From Pyrenochaeta sp. MPI-SDFR-AT-0127 (taxonomy: Eukaryota; Ascomycota; Dothideomycetes; Pleosporales; Cucurbitariaceae): a DNA stretch of 64,000 bases. The position numbers and the translations under genes are program-made. The stretch is taken from contig JAGTJM010000045.1 of the NCBI GenBank assembly GCA_020747015.1, positions 62,001 through 126,000 of the forward strand, given 5' to 3'. Below, in pieces: positions 48,710 through 60,023 of this stretch (positions are counted from its first letter, which is position 1; each line of letters begins with the position of its first letter). The notes beneath the pieces were generated by a model. That model did no database searches and was not told where the DNA came from. It saw only the letters and a program-made list of their open reading frames with translations.

Positions 48710-49686
48710 TTAGCCGTGTGGTCGTCTCGGGGCAACATGCTGTACTCTGCGTTGTCTACCCTCCCTCTCCCTCTCCCTCTCCCTCGGCGTCCTATTCGTT
48801 TGGACAAAATTGCCTGGCGGATGTGCAAGATTGTGGTTGCCGCCCTTTAGTTCCTTCAAGTCCTGGTCGTCGATCAACCTTCTCTGCCACAGATACTGGA
48901 AGAGGTGGAAGTCTGGCCTGCTGGTCCTCAGCGTTTCCCCAAACATATTGTGTATGTGCGCGATGTGGTGCATGCGGTGGGACCAAGCAGTGTTGCCGTC
49001 GACGCAGTTTGTTTGCCAGTCGCAGAGTGGGCATTGCACGGATCGCGGTGGTTCTTCGCCACGGAAGTGGCTAAGGCAGTGGGTTTGCCAGACCTCTTCG
49101 TTCTCAAAGATCTCCCCACAGGAGAGGAACCAGAAAGCGCATTCGAAGACTGGTGAGCTGACCTGTGCCCGCGGCAGTTCTAGCACGCCATCACGGTCCT
49201 CGAGCAGCGGCAGGCCGTGGAAGCGACTCGCCAGCCCCGTGCTTATCGACGTTTCGGTTATGGTTGTATTGGTGTTTGTAAAGTAAGAGCAGAGTGACGG
49301 CGGGTGGGTGGAGGGCTGGTGAATGAGGGCAGGCGCCATGGACGATCCTCCACTCTTGAGGGTCGTGGACGACCAAGGATACTCGCCCACGGGACTCGAC
49401 GTGTTCGGCGCCAGGCCTTGCAACAAAGATTCGTCAAAATGCACCAAGCGAGCGTGGATATCCGTGGCCTGAAGGTGTATCCAGTCGTGTATTTGCGGAG
49501 ACACCGGATTATCCAGGCTGGTCGCGAAGAGCATGCTGGCGGGGTCTAGTGTGGCGCATGCACATCAGCCTCGTTGACACAGTCATTGGAGAGGAACCCT
49601 CTGCCTTGCAAGCTGCGGGACGATGCTCACGGCGAATCAGACTCACCTGTGTGTGCTCGCGATGTTTCTCGAGAATCGCGCGGCAT
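48710..49686 (-). CDS. Conserved-looking protein with Cys/His motifs
   Basis: Proposed exons 49686-49647 and 49545-48710 (291 aa). The 101-nt intron has a consensus GTGAGT donor and CTAG acceptor and joins MPRDSRETSRAHT to DPASMLFATSL in frame; if it is not coding, the start would be the ATG at 49534. The N-terminal half is unremarkable. The core at about residues 150-260 has regularly placed Cys/His/Trp: FECAFWFLSC, VWQTHCLSHFRGEEPP, VQCPLCDWQT, AWSHRMHHIAHIH, then TSRPDFHLFQYLWQRRLI and KELKGGNHNL. The Cx2C/HxxxH spacing suggests a zinc-binding unit of zinc-finger type. I recall similar uncharacterised fungal proteins but know no function. The C-terminus carries an Arg-Glu repeat encoded by a hexanucleotide microsatellite. 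Confidence 0.8.
48761..48785 (+). repeat. CCCTCT hexanucleotide microsatellite
   Basis: About four copies of CTCCCT. It lies inside the coding end of the minus-strand gene and encodes alternating Arg-Glu residues, so copy-number change would alter the protein tail without a frameshift. Confidence 0.85.
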
Positions 49687-51898
49687 AGCGTTTGGCGATC
49701 GATGCAGAAAGATAAGGGTAGGGCTTAGTGTCCGCTGGAGGGGTCATTGATCGTTTACTTTGTTTCGACTTGTCGACCTCCACGCCAGAGGGACTAACTC
49801 CTTATATCAGGCCATCGGGCGTCCTTGGACTGGGACAATCTGGCAGCATTTTGGCAAAGACGCGGCTCTGCGGCGATTGCGACGAACCTCGTGGGAAATC
49901 CCAACCATCTGATGCTTGCCAATATCCTATTTGATCCTTCGTCCACGCCAACACATCACCAAGCACATGGCATCGCATCATTTCGAGATGTTTGCGACCC
50001 GCCCTGCCGGCCACGACTGTGTCCCATTGGCCACGGGTGGTTGCATATGATGGGTTTCCACCTTTGCGGGGTGGGCTAGTGGGCCAAGCGAACTCCTGCG
50101 CGACCTTAGTCGCGGTGTCGCCGACCGCTTCTTTTGTATGCGCGACAAGTTGGGACTATGGTGATATGTCGGTGTAGAATGGGCTTCTTCCGGATCGACG
50201 CCGTCTTAAGTGCTTCCATGCAGGTGACTGCTGCACGCCAATCTGGGTGATGGAATTGCACGCCATTGCACTGCAACGGTGATGCGGCACATGTGAAGGA
50301 CACGACTGCTCAAGTCGGTGTGCAGGATTGCGACGCATTAGATCAAAATCGTCGTGGAAGCAAGAACTTGAAAGGACCTGTCGTGACGACGCGTCTTTGG
50401 GTGGGTGATAGCAACGCAGGGAGAGCGCCGACTCGTGACAACAGACCGGAACCTCCTCACCTAGATATCGATAGCGATTCTGATGACGTTTTTACACCCG
50501 CAGATCGCTTGCCGTATGGTGCTCTCACTGCGCCGAGATTTGGACATGTCTAACCGCAGATGAACTGGCCTGTTCGAGCAGCAGTATATTAGGCCTGACT
50601 GTTCTATTGTTGCTGGTGGCGAAGTCGTTTGATATACACCCAGTGTCTTTGAGGGGCCCAGCGTCGGTAAATTCTTCGCTGTCCCTCTTTCTTGAAGCAA
50701 CCCGTCTTGTGCTTCAAACCCCATTCTCTACATGCGACACGCACTGTGCGGCTACCCCAACAAACAACACCGATAGTGAGGTCATGTTGTTGTAAAGGGC
50801 GAATGTTTGACCGTTCACCAGGAATCGTGGCTCTCAGAATGGATCATGTCTGACTTGATGGCTCTGTAGTCTACAATGACTTGATAAAAGGTGTTGGAGA
50901 AAGTAGAAAGCCGAAAGTGGTATCCCAGAAGGCGTCGCATCTTCCGCTCCCAGCCTTTGCACGAGCGGCTTAACTCGAGCGACTCCACCAGTGTCAGAAA
51001 CTCCTCTTGGTCTGTCCTGCGACACACTGTCAGAGCGTCTGGCTGGAGAGTCTTGCTCTAGCGCCCAGTCTGAATATCTGCGTATGCAAGCTAAAGCATC
51101 AACAACCAGGAGTACATTTTCTGTCGATCGCAATCCGTGTCCACGAAGCCGCAAAGATACTACGCCCCAATGGAGGTAACAGGAAAGTTATGGGATTATT
51201 GATTTCGATGTATAGTTGCAGCTGGCCGGGGTTGGGGCATCTGATAAGTCTTGGTATTCTATTTCGCGTTTCATCTCCGAGCTTTGCCTTCCCCTTTGGG
51301 CGACCTGTGACGCGTCAGACTGTTGAGGGATGCGCATGCTCAGCATCTTCGGCCTCGATACCTTCAGGGTTTTCTAGATAACACAAGTTCTATGTATGTG
51401 TGGAAAGGTAGTCGGAGCTCTCAGGAATACGATGCCGAATTGCAATGTGAATTGAGCCAATCTTCAACACCATGACTCGATCCCCGGCCACTATATCCTA
51501 GTTTCACGCCGCTACCGTCTCAAACGCCCCCACCGGGCGATCCAGCCAATCCTTGAGGCCCCACATGCCGCTCAGGATCGCATTAAGACCGGGAAAGGGC
51601 TGGCCATCTTCGATACGCCTCACAAAGCGCTCCTCATGCATTCTGGACTCCTGAGAAAGCGCGCATGTGGCACTTCTGAGAAGCTGCCGTGTCACTCAAT
51701 CACTTCCTCGAGTGTCTACCACTACTGACTGACCATACGCACTCAAGTGCTGCCGAAGTGGACGACAACTAATCTGCCCATCACGAAACACGATCCGATT
51801 TCTGGGGAGGCTGTAGGGAGTTGGCTGGCACCACAACCTGGGAGAAACCGCGCGTCCTACGAGGCTGCGCCGGCACCAATCACGCATTCACTCACAAC
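49687..51898. other. Intergenic, divergent promoters
   Basis: A 2.2-kb gap between divergent starts. Short frames only, none with motifs or splice support. Confidence 0.45.
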
Positions 51899-53107
51899 AT
51901 GTTCACACTTCGCAAATTCCTGTCCCTACCGACTGGCCTCACTATCCTCCTAATATCCCACGCATACGCTCGTCCAAATGGAGTTATCGGTGAAGACAAA
52001 GGCGAGGGGCAAGCACAGTATGCCACGTCTCTTACGGGCGGAGAAGGCTGCTCCGGTTCAGAACTTGATGATATTCGTGACGGTTTTGCAGACATGACTT
52101 CCCTGTTCGCTGCCGCCGTACCCTTCGACTCATTATCCCAACCTTCGGTCGAATTCTTCGGATCTCCCTCTCAGATCACGAATTATACCGACATGATTAG
52201 CGGGAACTTGGAGCGCGGCGCCGCGTATGGCACAATAGAGGGAAGAGAGGGGCCAGTAAACGCAGACATACACATCAGGTGTGACGATCCGATGGGAATA
52301 TGCGGGTTTGGCAATAAAAGAGAAGGAAGCCATGCAGCCTATAATATCGGGAACGAGCCGCATGTGAACTTTTGCAACGACTACTTCAAGATGGATGGCC
52401 TAGAGAGGAAGGTGGAGAAGAAGGCGAACAATCAAATGGAGAAGGATCGGCTGATGGAGTATTACAACAGAGCCACGCTGTGGGCTAGGATGGTCATGCA
52501 CTTTTCGGACATTGGAAAGGCTGTGGTGCAACGAGCGATTCCCGCAGGACCGAACTCGACAATAGAGTGGACGCTGAGCGTCACCCAAGGGGCGATGAAT
52601 ACCTCTGTGCTTGCCGGTGTCTTGAACGAGCGACCCGACATGGATGGACCTAAAGGAGTTCAAAATTTGAAGTATGCGTACGGCGCTACTCGATCCAAGC
52701 TGCTTGCTGTGCTATCGACACAGATGCCATATGATGCCGCCAATAATGCAGAGAACTATGCGCTCTATGCTTTAGGGCGCTACATCATGCGGGAAAAGAG
52801 CTTCTATCCGAACGTACCGATCATGGATTTTCCGAACGAAGCGACTGTACTGACGAACGAAAATCTTCAGGATGGAGAGAGGTCGAAATACGCTTGCTTC
52901 GACATTCCCGATGTGGTGTGAGTATTCCTAATGCTCGGTCTTAGATTATGAAAGCTGACGATATGCAGGGCTCGCCCACCGGGCATGGAGATGAAGGGAA
53001 GTCCACTACAATCTTCGGCCGCGTCAATATACGGTTTACCCTTCTCGTGGACTGGACTGATGGTCATCACCATGGCCTATTGTTATACCTTGTCCTCGTT
53101 CGGATGA
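51899..53107 (+). CDS. Secreted zincin-like protein with degenerate active site and probable GPI tail
   Basis: Exons 51899-52917 and 52969-53107 (385 aa). The 51-nt intron has GTGAGT, a CTGAC branch and TGCAG. Residues 1-25 are a signal peptide (FTLRKFLSLPTGLTILLISHAYA). The body resembles fungal secreted putative peptidases of the M35/lysine-specific metalloendopeptidase type: DIHIRCDDP, NEPHVNFCNDYF, YYNRATLWARMVMHF, NLKYAYGATRSKLLAV and NAENYALYALGRY. The catalytic HExxH expected after the NRAT-W helix reads RMVMH (197-201), so only the second His remains and proteolysis is unlikely. Exon 2 ends in SSAASIYG and a hydrophobic stretch (GLPFSWTGLMVITMAYCYTL), consistent with a GPI-attachment signal. 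If the intron is retained, a stop occurs at once (52919-52921), giving a soluble form. The family link is my inference from pattern, not from a search. Confidence 0.8.
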
Positions 53108-53758
53108 TTTTCCTTTCGCCAGCACTTGATAAAGTCGAAGCACGACATGGCTAATGACTGTTAAGTCAACATGCCGCGGATGCGAGCTTCAAACCATGGC
53201 CAACCATGAGAACCTTCCATATGTTAAGACTCTTTGGCATTTAGAGCTCGTTGTGAATTGCACACAAAAGATTCCATGGCATTACCTGACAAGAATAAAT
53301 AGACTCCACAATGAATTTGTGACAGGGAGCAGTCAGAGGAAATACTGCTAATGGTAATATGGACGAAACTTGACGGACAACGATCAACACTGGACGGTCG
53401 AAATCATGGAGGACGAACGAGACGGACTTAAGAATAATCAACGGATTGAAGGCCACTGAAGTGGCTAAAGGAATTGACACGGTGTGAAGAGGCGAAAGAA
53501 TGCGATCCTTCGAGTCCGGTATTGCCGACCGGCTGACTCATCTAATCAACGCCAAGTGTAAGGTGACAGTATGAAGGGGAGTGAGCGCCTTAGGATTCTA
53601 AAAAAAAACGCTATCACATGACGGAAGGAAAATGAACAAGAAGAGGAGAAAGAAGATGACTTGGAGAGGGAATAGCTGCGCACTCGATCCAACAAGTCCT
53701 CAATAGCGCTCAACGCTACTGCAAGGCCTAGAAGCTAAGAAAAATCCTAGTCGTAGAT
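53108..53758. other. Intergenic, convergent 3' ends
   Basis: No gene supported. Contains an A-rich run (53601-53609). Nothing else seen. Confidence 0.5.
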
Positions 53759-54887
53759 TCATCGCGTGGGTGGTTGATCCCAGTGGCGCAACATCTGGCT
53801 GATGGCGTAATTCCATTCAGCGATAAAGGCGTTGGTGAGCTGGGTGAGCTGCTCAGAAGAGGGAGTGTGACCGGCCCACATCGCTGGTAGCGACGCCTGA
53901 TAGCGTGCATAGTATGGTACGAGTTTACTAGACAACATCAATATAATCCATAGTTGAGCAAATTCGCATGAGAGCATACTCGTTTTGAATTTTGCTAAGT
54001 ACTAGCCAGCACAAGTTCCAGGATCGGTTGCTCGCAGGGTCAGAGTAGACGCGACGCTTTGCTTCGTCCAGACAGTCGGAACTATTTGCAGGCTACTTGT
54101 CAGCTTATGCAGTGTAACAAAATTTGTGGCTCAGCTATATTGTACCTGAATGGATAGTTTCTAGTCAGTCCTCGAACCTCAGTAAGCAGACTATGCGAAT
54201 CGACGTAATACGACCCTGGCAAGATGTCAGTGCAAAATCTGACCCGCTGCATCGGTACACTTACATGCCAATGTCATAGGCTCGCTACAGTCCGGAGTGC
54301 CAAGGACTGCGAACGCTTTTTCAACACGCCGTAGCTCGGTCAACGTATTGATCTGATGTGTTTGAAGTGCATTGATGTATTGTTGCTTTTCAGCCTGCGT
54401 GCGGTCAGTATTTCCACTTATTTTAGGCTTCAGGAATGCAACGACAACGCACTGCAGATATTCTCCGAGATGTAGACATCCTTGGGAAGCTTGGTATGCG
54501 ATACGATCGGGCTGGCGGGTTGCTATATTCACTATTCTCGGTGTCGACCGATGATATAGAGTATACCGACATATAATGCCGATCAGAGAGATTGTTCAGC
54601 CGAGTTCGATATGATGTTGAGGTGCAAGATTCAGCGGGTGAAGTACTTCGAGAGAGGATGAATATCTGAGGCAGGGAATCGGAGATAGGGCTGTGGTCCG
54701 AAGTGCTGCGTATATCTGACTCGTCCTGGTCGAACGCAATTGGTCCCGGCAGTGTATGTGGTGGCCTCAAATTGTTGGTATTAGGAACAGTCAGGTAGCC
54801 AGATGGTGACGTGTCGAAAGCAGTCGAGGAAGCCAGAGACGATGAAGGTGAAGAGGGTGTAAGGTCTTTCTGCTGTGACGAGCTCAT
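53759..54887 (-). CDS. Five-exon protein of unknown function
   Basis: Exons 54887-54453, 54394-54265, 54215-54146, 54081-53980 and 53927-53759 (301 aa), pieced together from splice sites. Introns of 58, 49, 64 and 52 nt are all GT-AG and keep the frame. The first 145 residues are Ser/Thr/Pro-rich and probably disordered (SSPSSSLASSTAFDTS). The rest looks like an ordered helical domain: KQQYINALQTHQINTLTELRRVEKAFAVLG, then DEAKRRVYSDPASNRSWNLCWLVLSKIQNE and KLVPYYARYQASLPAMWAGH...LTNAFIAEWNYAISQML. I recognise no family. An in-frame upstream ATG at 54983 would lengthen the protein by 32 residues. Confidence rests on four consistent introns and the coding-like composition. Confidence 0.65.
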
Positions 54888-57528
54888 TCGGCGTTGGGAA
54901 GTATACAGGCTATTATATACAAATGTTCCAGGCAAACACATGTTGCTACGGGTGAGCCCGCTATGGCCGTGGAAGTAGGGCAAATGAGACGTAACGATCT
55001 AGCCTGGACGAGGTGATGTCGAACGTAAATTCCAGTAGAATATCAAAACCAGACAGTCCTCCGAAGCCACACAGTCATAACGCCATGTAGGACTCAAGAT
55101 TGATCAGACCACAAGGAGGGCAAGCCAGCTGGATACGGTTGATGTCAAGGGTTAGAGTAAGAACTGGTGCCCTAAATGATGTGTAGCGTCAGCCTTATCA
55201 ACTTTTTCGACTTTGTCCGTTGGATAGATGTGCTCCAAGTGGGTTCAAGTGGTAGGAAACTACGCTTGCATCGGTACTCCCGCCTGTCAAGCACGAGCGC
55301 GGTGGTCAGATCATAAGCCGTAGACAAGGGCATTATGACTTAACCATAAGTCTTGCGGCCCGGGAGATCTGAAGCTGGGGGATATCGTGAACGTGCTTTG
55401 AGGCTGGCAGCCACAAGTTCAATGCCGAGAGTGCCAGTCTCAGATATTATTCGTGGGTAGAGACCGTGAGCTGGCACTTGCGAACTTGGGTGGGTCTCTC
55501 TGGGCCAAAACGGTGATTGAGAAGGTGTCATCGCCGCTCCACTGCCCGGACTTCCGAATTGTTTGAGTAAATGGCTTCGTAGAATGCAACGCGCAGCACA
55601 CAGCTGAACATGCCATCGTGAAGTGGTGCAGTTGAAGCGGTAGGCGCAATGAAGCGGAGTCTGCGACTGATTGTTCGGAAAGTCAACATTCCGGCGTATA
55701 TTAGGAAACGACAGTGTCCTCAGTAATAACTAAGCGGAAGAGGTCGACTTGAGGCTGACGCTGATGTTAGGTGCTGATGGATGAGGCTAACGGTATCGCA
55801 AGGTGCACCAAACGGGCCGTGCGGTGGCTCATTGAGTGATGACTGCGCCTCTTCCAAGATCAATTCAACACAGACCTCACCGCTTCTCCCTCGCCAGTTT
55901 CTTGGGATTCACGATATTTACGAATCTTCAATCCGGATACATCAGTTTCCGAATGTCTTGAGCAGGTGTAAGGTTTGCACAATATAGCTGATTATTTCCT
56001 GATGCTCGGAGATGCCGGAGGAATAGATGGCGGCTGGCCCACTCTCTCGATCTGGGCTTAAAGGCCTGCACAAAATGCAAGTGATATGACGAGTCGCATC
56101 TGATTGATATCAAGACGCCGTTAGCTTCTTTCCGAAACAGTTTCACATCCTCTCACGCCCTAGATATTGAGGCTGAAAGTAGGGTGTCAGCCGCCCTGCG
56201 CTACGGGCGGCCAACTACTCCACATAAGTAGCTGTTACCCACAACCCGGTCCTGCCAGCTTACGCTGTCAACTGAACCTTAGACCTGATGAAGCAGATTG
56301 GACACGGCAATACCAAGCATTTGACGATCTCCCGCTAGACTGATATGCTTATTGCATCTCACCTCAGGTCATCAGGCCATGGCGGCGATTCGTCCAGAGT
56401 AAAGTAATCGACATGATTGCCCACCAATCAGTATTAAATTTGACACAAAGTTTGACAGCTCGGCATTCTGTCGGGCTCAAATTCTGTGGTCAGCAGCATA
56501 AGGTTGTCAGGAAGGTTGTTTTAGTGCACATACAGTGCTTTGTGATGGGGCCAACAATGTTATTGTCTTTCACTCATCGAATCCACTCAACGATGCCCAT
56601 TCGGACTTCAAAGTGTCTAGCAGGCATCCGCATCCTATTCAGCTTGCCAGGCTCCGGATATGCTTTTGAGTAAGCTTGACAGTATTCTGTATTTTCTTTA
56701 TGTTAATAGACAAGTTTGGATGATGACCACATCGAGGTCACTAGACCTCATGCTGGCTTCCAAGACACCTTCTTCATCACTCACGCCATAGTAGGTATGT
56801 ATGACAGACGCCAAGTGACACCTGTATCGTATCCAAGATTCTTTGGAAAGCCCATCTTGAATACAGGAGAGCTGAACATAGTATGAGCCTTTACGTTCAC
56901 AGTCTATGGCCCTCATTTGTCAACAAGCATGCACGCCTGACAGAGTCGTACAACATCCAAAACCTTGCTGGCGAGTACACAAAGCCCTAAGTTGACAAAC
57001 TTTCGTTGTTTTCCTCATCTAAGTTAATGCTCTCCGAAAAGTTCAACATCTCATCGCAGATCTTCGGCCTTGCTGTAGTCACACGCGATGGTACTCCCAG
57101 AAACTAGTTTCAAAAATTGTCAGAGGCTGAACTGAACGCTCATCAAAGGAATGTGCGCATAAGACCTAGTAGCTCATGCGATAAATCATCCTTTGAATGA
57201 GAAGCAAGGCGTTGTGAACAGGTTCAGCCATTCCAACGATGCTTGTGATATTCAAAATCCGGATTGCGATTCAGAGACCTTCGCAGTATTTTATTCAGAA
57301 TTGAGAAGTGATCGCTTCCCGATGCACGATGATACAGAAATCGACCAAAAGAGTCACGTGAATTTCTGCACGTGTCGACTCGCTTGTAGGAACCATCCCT
57401 GCTCCACCGAGCAACCGCCTCGACTCCGGGCATCTTCCCTCTTACCGCTCAGGCAACTCAATCATTCTCTTGAGATAGCACAACCCTTACCACACATTGT
57501 TCGACGACTGCAAGCTCTCACCGCAATC
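54888..57528. other. Intergenic upstream of Sar1
   Basis: 2.6 kb between divergent starts. Open frames are short and without motifs. The frame containing the Sar1 start is open upstream to 57193, but the canonical MWILDW start shows the extension is leader. Confidence 0.45.
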
Positions 57529-58674
57529 ATGTGGATTCTTGACTGGTAAGAATTATTATCGCCAAACTTTACGAGTCTGTTACTGAACTTGCGACAGGTG
57601 TAAGTACACTTTGTCCTTTCTCGCATCCATCCTTGGTCGCCGGTCGCATCGTGTATTCTGCCGAAGGGAAATAATGGACCATAACCATGGAGGTGCAGCA
57701 TCGCACCCTGTGCATACGATGCGTCATTGGAACAATTGGGCGCTTGAATGAATTGGGCTTATGGTAGTGGTTGTGGTGGCTCATCACCTTATAACTACTA
57801 GTTGAGGACCTGCAATATTCGCACGCAGAGAATAGGGATGTTAGCTAATGTGACGCAACAGTCTGGGACGTCTTGTCCTCACTTGGTCTTATGAACAAGG
57901 TAATAAGGACAGTCAAGATCTATAAATGGCAAAAGCTAATAAGATCCCAAAGCATGCCAAGCTTCTCTTCCTTGGACTGTAAGTTTGTCACATATTGAAC
58001 ATTACTGCAAGCTCAACTTGTTAACATACGTGCAGTGACAATGCCGGAAAGACCACGTATGTTCATCAAGCGTTTATATGACCTCGACTAAATAATCCCA
58101 GCCTTCTGCACATGCTCAAGAACGATAGGGTCGCAGTTCTGTAAGCAACGTACAACCTCTTGCTTTAAACATGCCTAACATTCGCTATTTAGCCAGCCGA
58201 CTCTGCATCCTACTTCAGAAGAGCTCTCGATAGGCAACGTCAAATTCACAACCTTCGACCTCGGAGGCCACGCACAAGCACGACGGCTATGGCGTGATTA
58301 CTGTTCGTCTTTATCATACCTCTCTTATTAGATTCTTCTAACAACCTCATTTTGCAGTCCCCGAAGTTTCCGGTATTGTTTTCCTCGTCGACGCGAAAGA
58401 CCACGAGCGTCTGTCTGAATCTAAGGCCGAGCTTGATGCTTTACTCGCCATGGACGAGCTCAAATCGACGCCTTTTGTCATCTTAGGTAATAAGATCGAT
58501 CACCCAGAGGCAATCAGTGAAGACCAGCTACGCGCGGCGCTTGGCTTGTACCAGACAACGGGTAAGGGCAAGGTGCCTCTCGAGGGCATTAGGCCGGTCG
58601 AGGTGTTCATGTGTAGTGTGGTCATGAGGCAAGGCTATGGAGAGGGTATCCGGTGGTTGAGCCAGTATGTGTAG
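57529..58674 (+). CDS. sar1: Sar1 small GTPase (COPII coat)
   Basis: Eight exons: 57529-57545, 57598-57599, 57862-57899, 57953-57978, 58036-58056, 58102-58140, 58193-58302 and 58358-58674, which sum to exactly 189 aa, the size of fungal Sar1. Exon 2 is only 2 nt (GT), flanked by GACAG and GTAAGT. It is required to read MWILDW-FWDVLSSLGL, the membrane-bending N-terminal helix. GTPase motifs: GLDNAGKTT (G1, split by an intron), PTLHPTSEEL (switch I), DLGGH (G3) and NKID (G4), ending with MCSVVMRQGYGEGIRWLSQYV. Sar1 recruits Sec23/24 and Sec13/31 at ER exit sites and its helix shapes the bud. Introns of 45-262 nt are frequent here, as in fungal Sar1 genes. Its stop lies 128 bp from the convergent F-box-like gene. 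Confidence 0.97.
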
Positions 58675-58802
58675 ACTTAAGGAACGAAAGAGGGGACTGT
58701 TGAGAAGCTCGCGATATAATGGTGGTCTCATTCCTGCAATCAGGACCTGTATAAGAGATACTATCACGATGTACGATTGTCCTACGTATACATGAATACA
58801 TT

Positions 58803-60023
58803 TTACACCAGCAACGGTGCTACGGTTTCAGTCGCTATCCGTTGTTCAGCGATCTGCCGTCTGTTCGGGGTGATTTTCCTCCCATAGTTGCAATAAAGAT
58901 TTGTGAGCATCTCTCTCACAACAGCATTGAGTCCTGTTCGTGTATCAAACCGAGTCCCGCCATACGGGAATCCCACGATCTTTGTCCAATCTGCATCCTC
59001 TTCAAAATAAAACTCTAAATCGAATTCATCGGCCTTCTTGAGCATGAACTTCAGCACATCCCCTTGCTCGCCGTTAGCATCTGCCCAAGTCCAGAGCTTC
59101 GGATCGTAGAAATCGAGCGTATCTTTTGATGTATCGGCTCCCAAGATCTGTGCATTGAAGAGAAGGTGACGCATTGTGTTGATCGGACAATTACAGGCAA
59201 TGACTGCATATCGCAGCAGATCGGTACTAATTGCCTTTCGCACACCCAGAAGCACCGCCAGGCTGGCAACTGCATATTCATTGTCTTCTTTGATGGCCTC
59301 TTTAATTCCCGACTTCGCGGCTTCACCTGCCATACTCCCTGTCCAATCAATCTCTCCATTCATAGCCACCAGGACGTAAAGGAGTGATGACTTGTCTTTC
59401 GTAAATGGACCGTGAAGCAGTTTCTCTGGTACATGGAATCCATTGGCGAAGGCGAGGTAGGGAATCCTTGTGAAGCGGTACACGAACAATTCATCGAATT
59501 CGCGTACACCAAGAACTGGGATGCCGGTCCTCTCCCATGCTTTACCGCGCAGTCTGATCAATGCATCTTGTGCTTTTTGTACATAGGCGAGGAAAAAGGT
59601 GAAAGTAAAGAATCGACAGGACAGTAAGTCGGATTGTAACCGGGGATCGGAAGTCACAACTTGATCCCGAATGTTAGCTTTGTGGTCTACAGTATAGAAA
59701 AACGTTCGCATTGTAAACTCCATGGTAATAGTTTTCGAGGACAGCTTTTCGCCAAGCGAAGGTGATGCCCGAGGAAGCGCAATGTTCATGCTGTAGAGAA
59801 AGATAATCTCTAAGATTTCCTGGGGAAGGCCTTGAAGTGTTGGCATTGCGGGCGTGGCCATTTTTGCTTTCTTGGTTTTGCGTTTTCTTCGGAAAACCTC
59901 ACGAGACAATGTTTGTAAAGATTGTGGTGAAGATGTAGAGAGTTGGAGTTTTGATGCGACGACAATTGGATCTTTCCGGTGTCTCCAATGGCGACCTCGT
60001 ACCTTAACGGGCGTCAGGGTCAT
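58803..60023 (-). CDS. F-box-like fungal protein
   Basis: Intronless, 406 aa if started at 60023. In-frame ATGs at 60086 and 59861 (MATPAMPTLQGL) are alternatives; the last begins just before the first recognisable domain. LQGLPQEILEIIFLYSMNIALPRASP near residue 61 is an F-box-like helix typical of fungal F-box/LRR-lacking proteins. A basic stretch (FRRKRKTKKAK) precedes it. The remaining 300 residues are helical in look, with WERTGIPVLGV, GFHVPEKLLHGPFT and ISTDLLRYAVIACNCP, as in large lineage-expanded families of unknown function. F-box proteins usually hand substrates to SCF ubiquitin ligases, but I see no substrate-binding repeats. Transcribed divergently from Nup53 with 510 bp between starts. 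Confidence 0.75.
   Translation of the reverse strand: MTLTPVKVRGRHWRHRKDPIVVASKLQLSTSSPQSLQTLSREVFRRKRKTKKAKMATPAMPTLQGLPQEILEIIFLYSMNIALPRASPSLGEKLSSKTITMEFTMRTFFYTVDHKANIRDQVVTSDPRLQSDLLSCRFFTFTFFLAYVQKAQDALIRLRGKAWERTGIPVLGVREFDELFVYRFTRIPYLAFANGFHVPEKLLHGPFTKDKSSLLYVLVAMNGEIDWTGSMAGEAAKSGIKEAIKEDNEYAVASLAVLLGVRKAISTDLLRYAVIACNCPINTMRHLLFNAQILGADTSKDTLDFYDPKLWTWADANGEQGDVLKFMLKKADEFDLEFYFEEDADWTKIVGFPYGGTRFDTRTGLNAVVREMLTNLYCNYGRKITPNRRQIAEQRIATETVAPLLV

Noticed and set aside
57193..57528. 112-residue N-terminal extension of Sar1
   Set aside because: The canonical Sar1 start MWILDW matches family length exactly; the upstream in-frame openness is chance in the leader.
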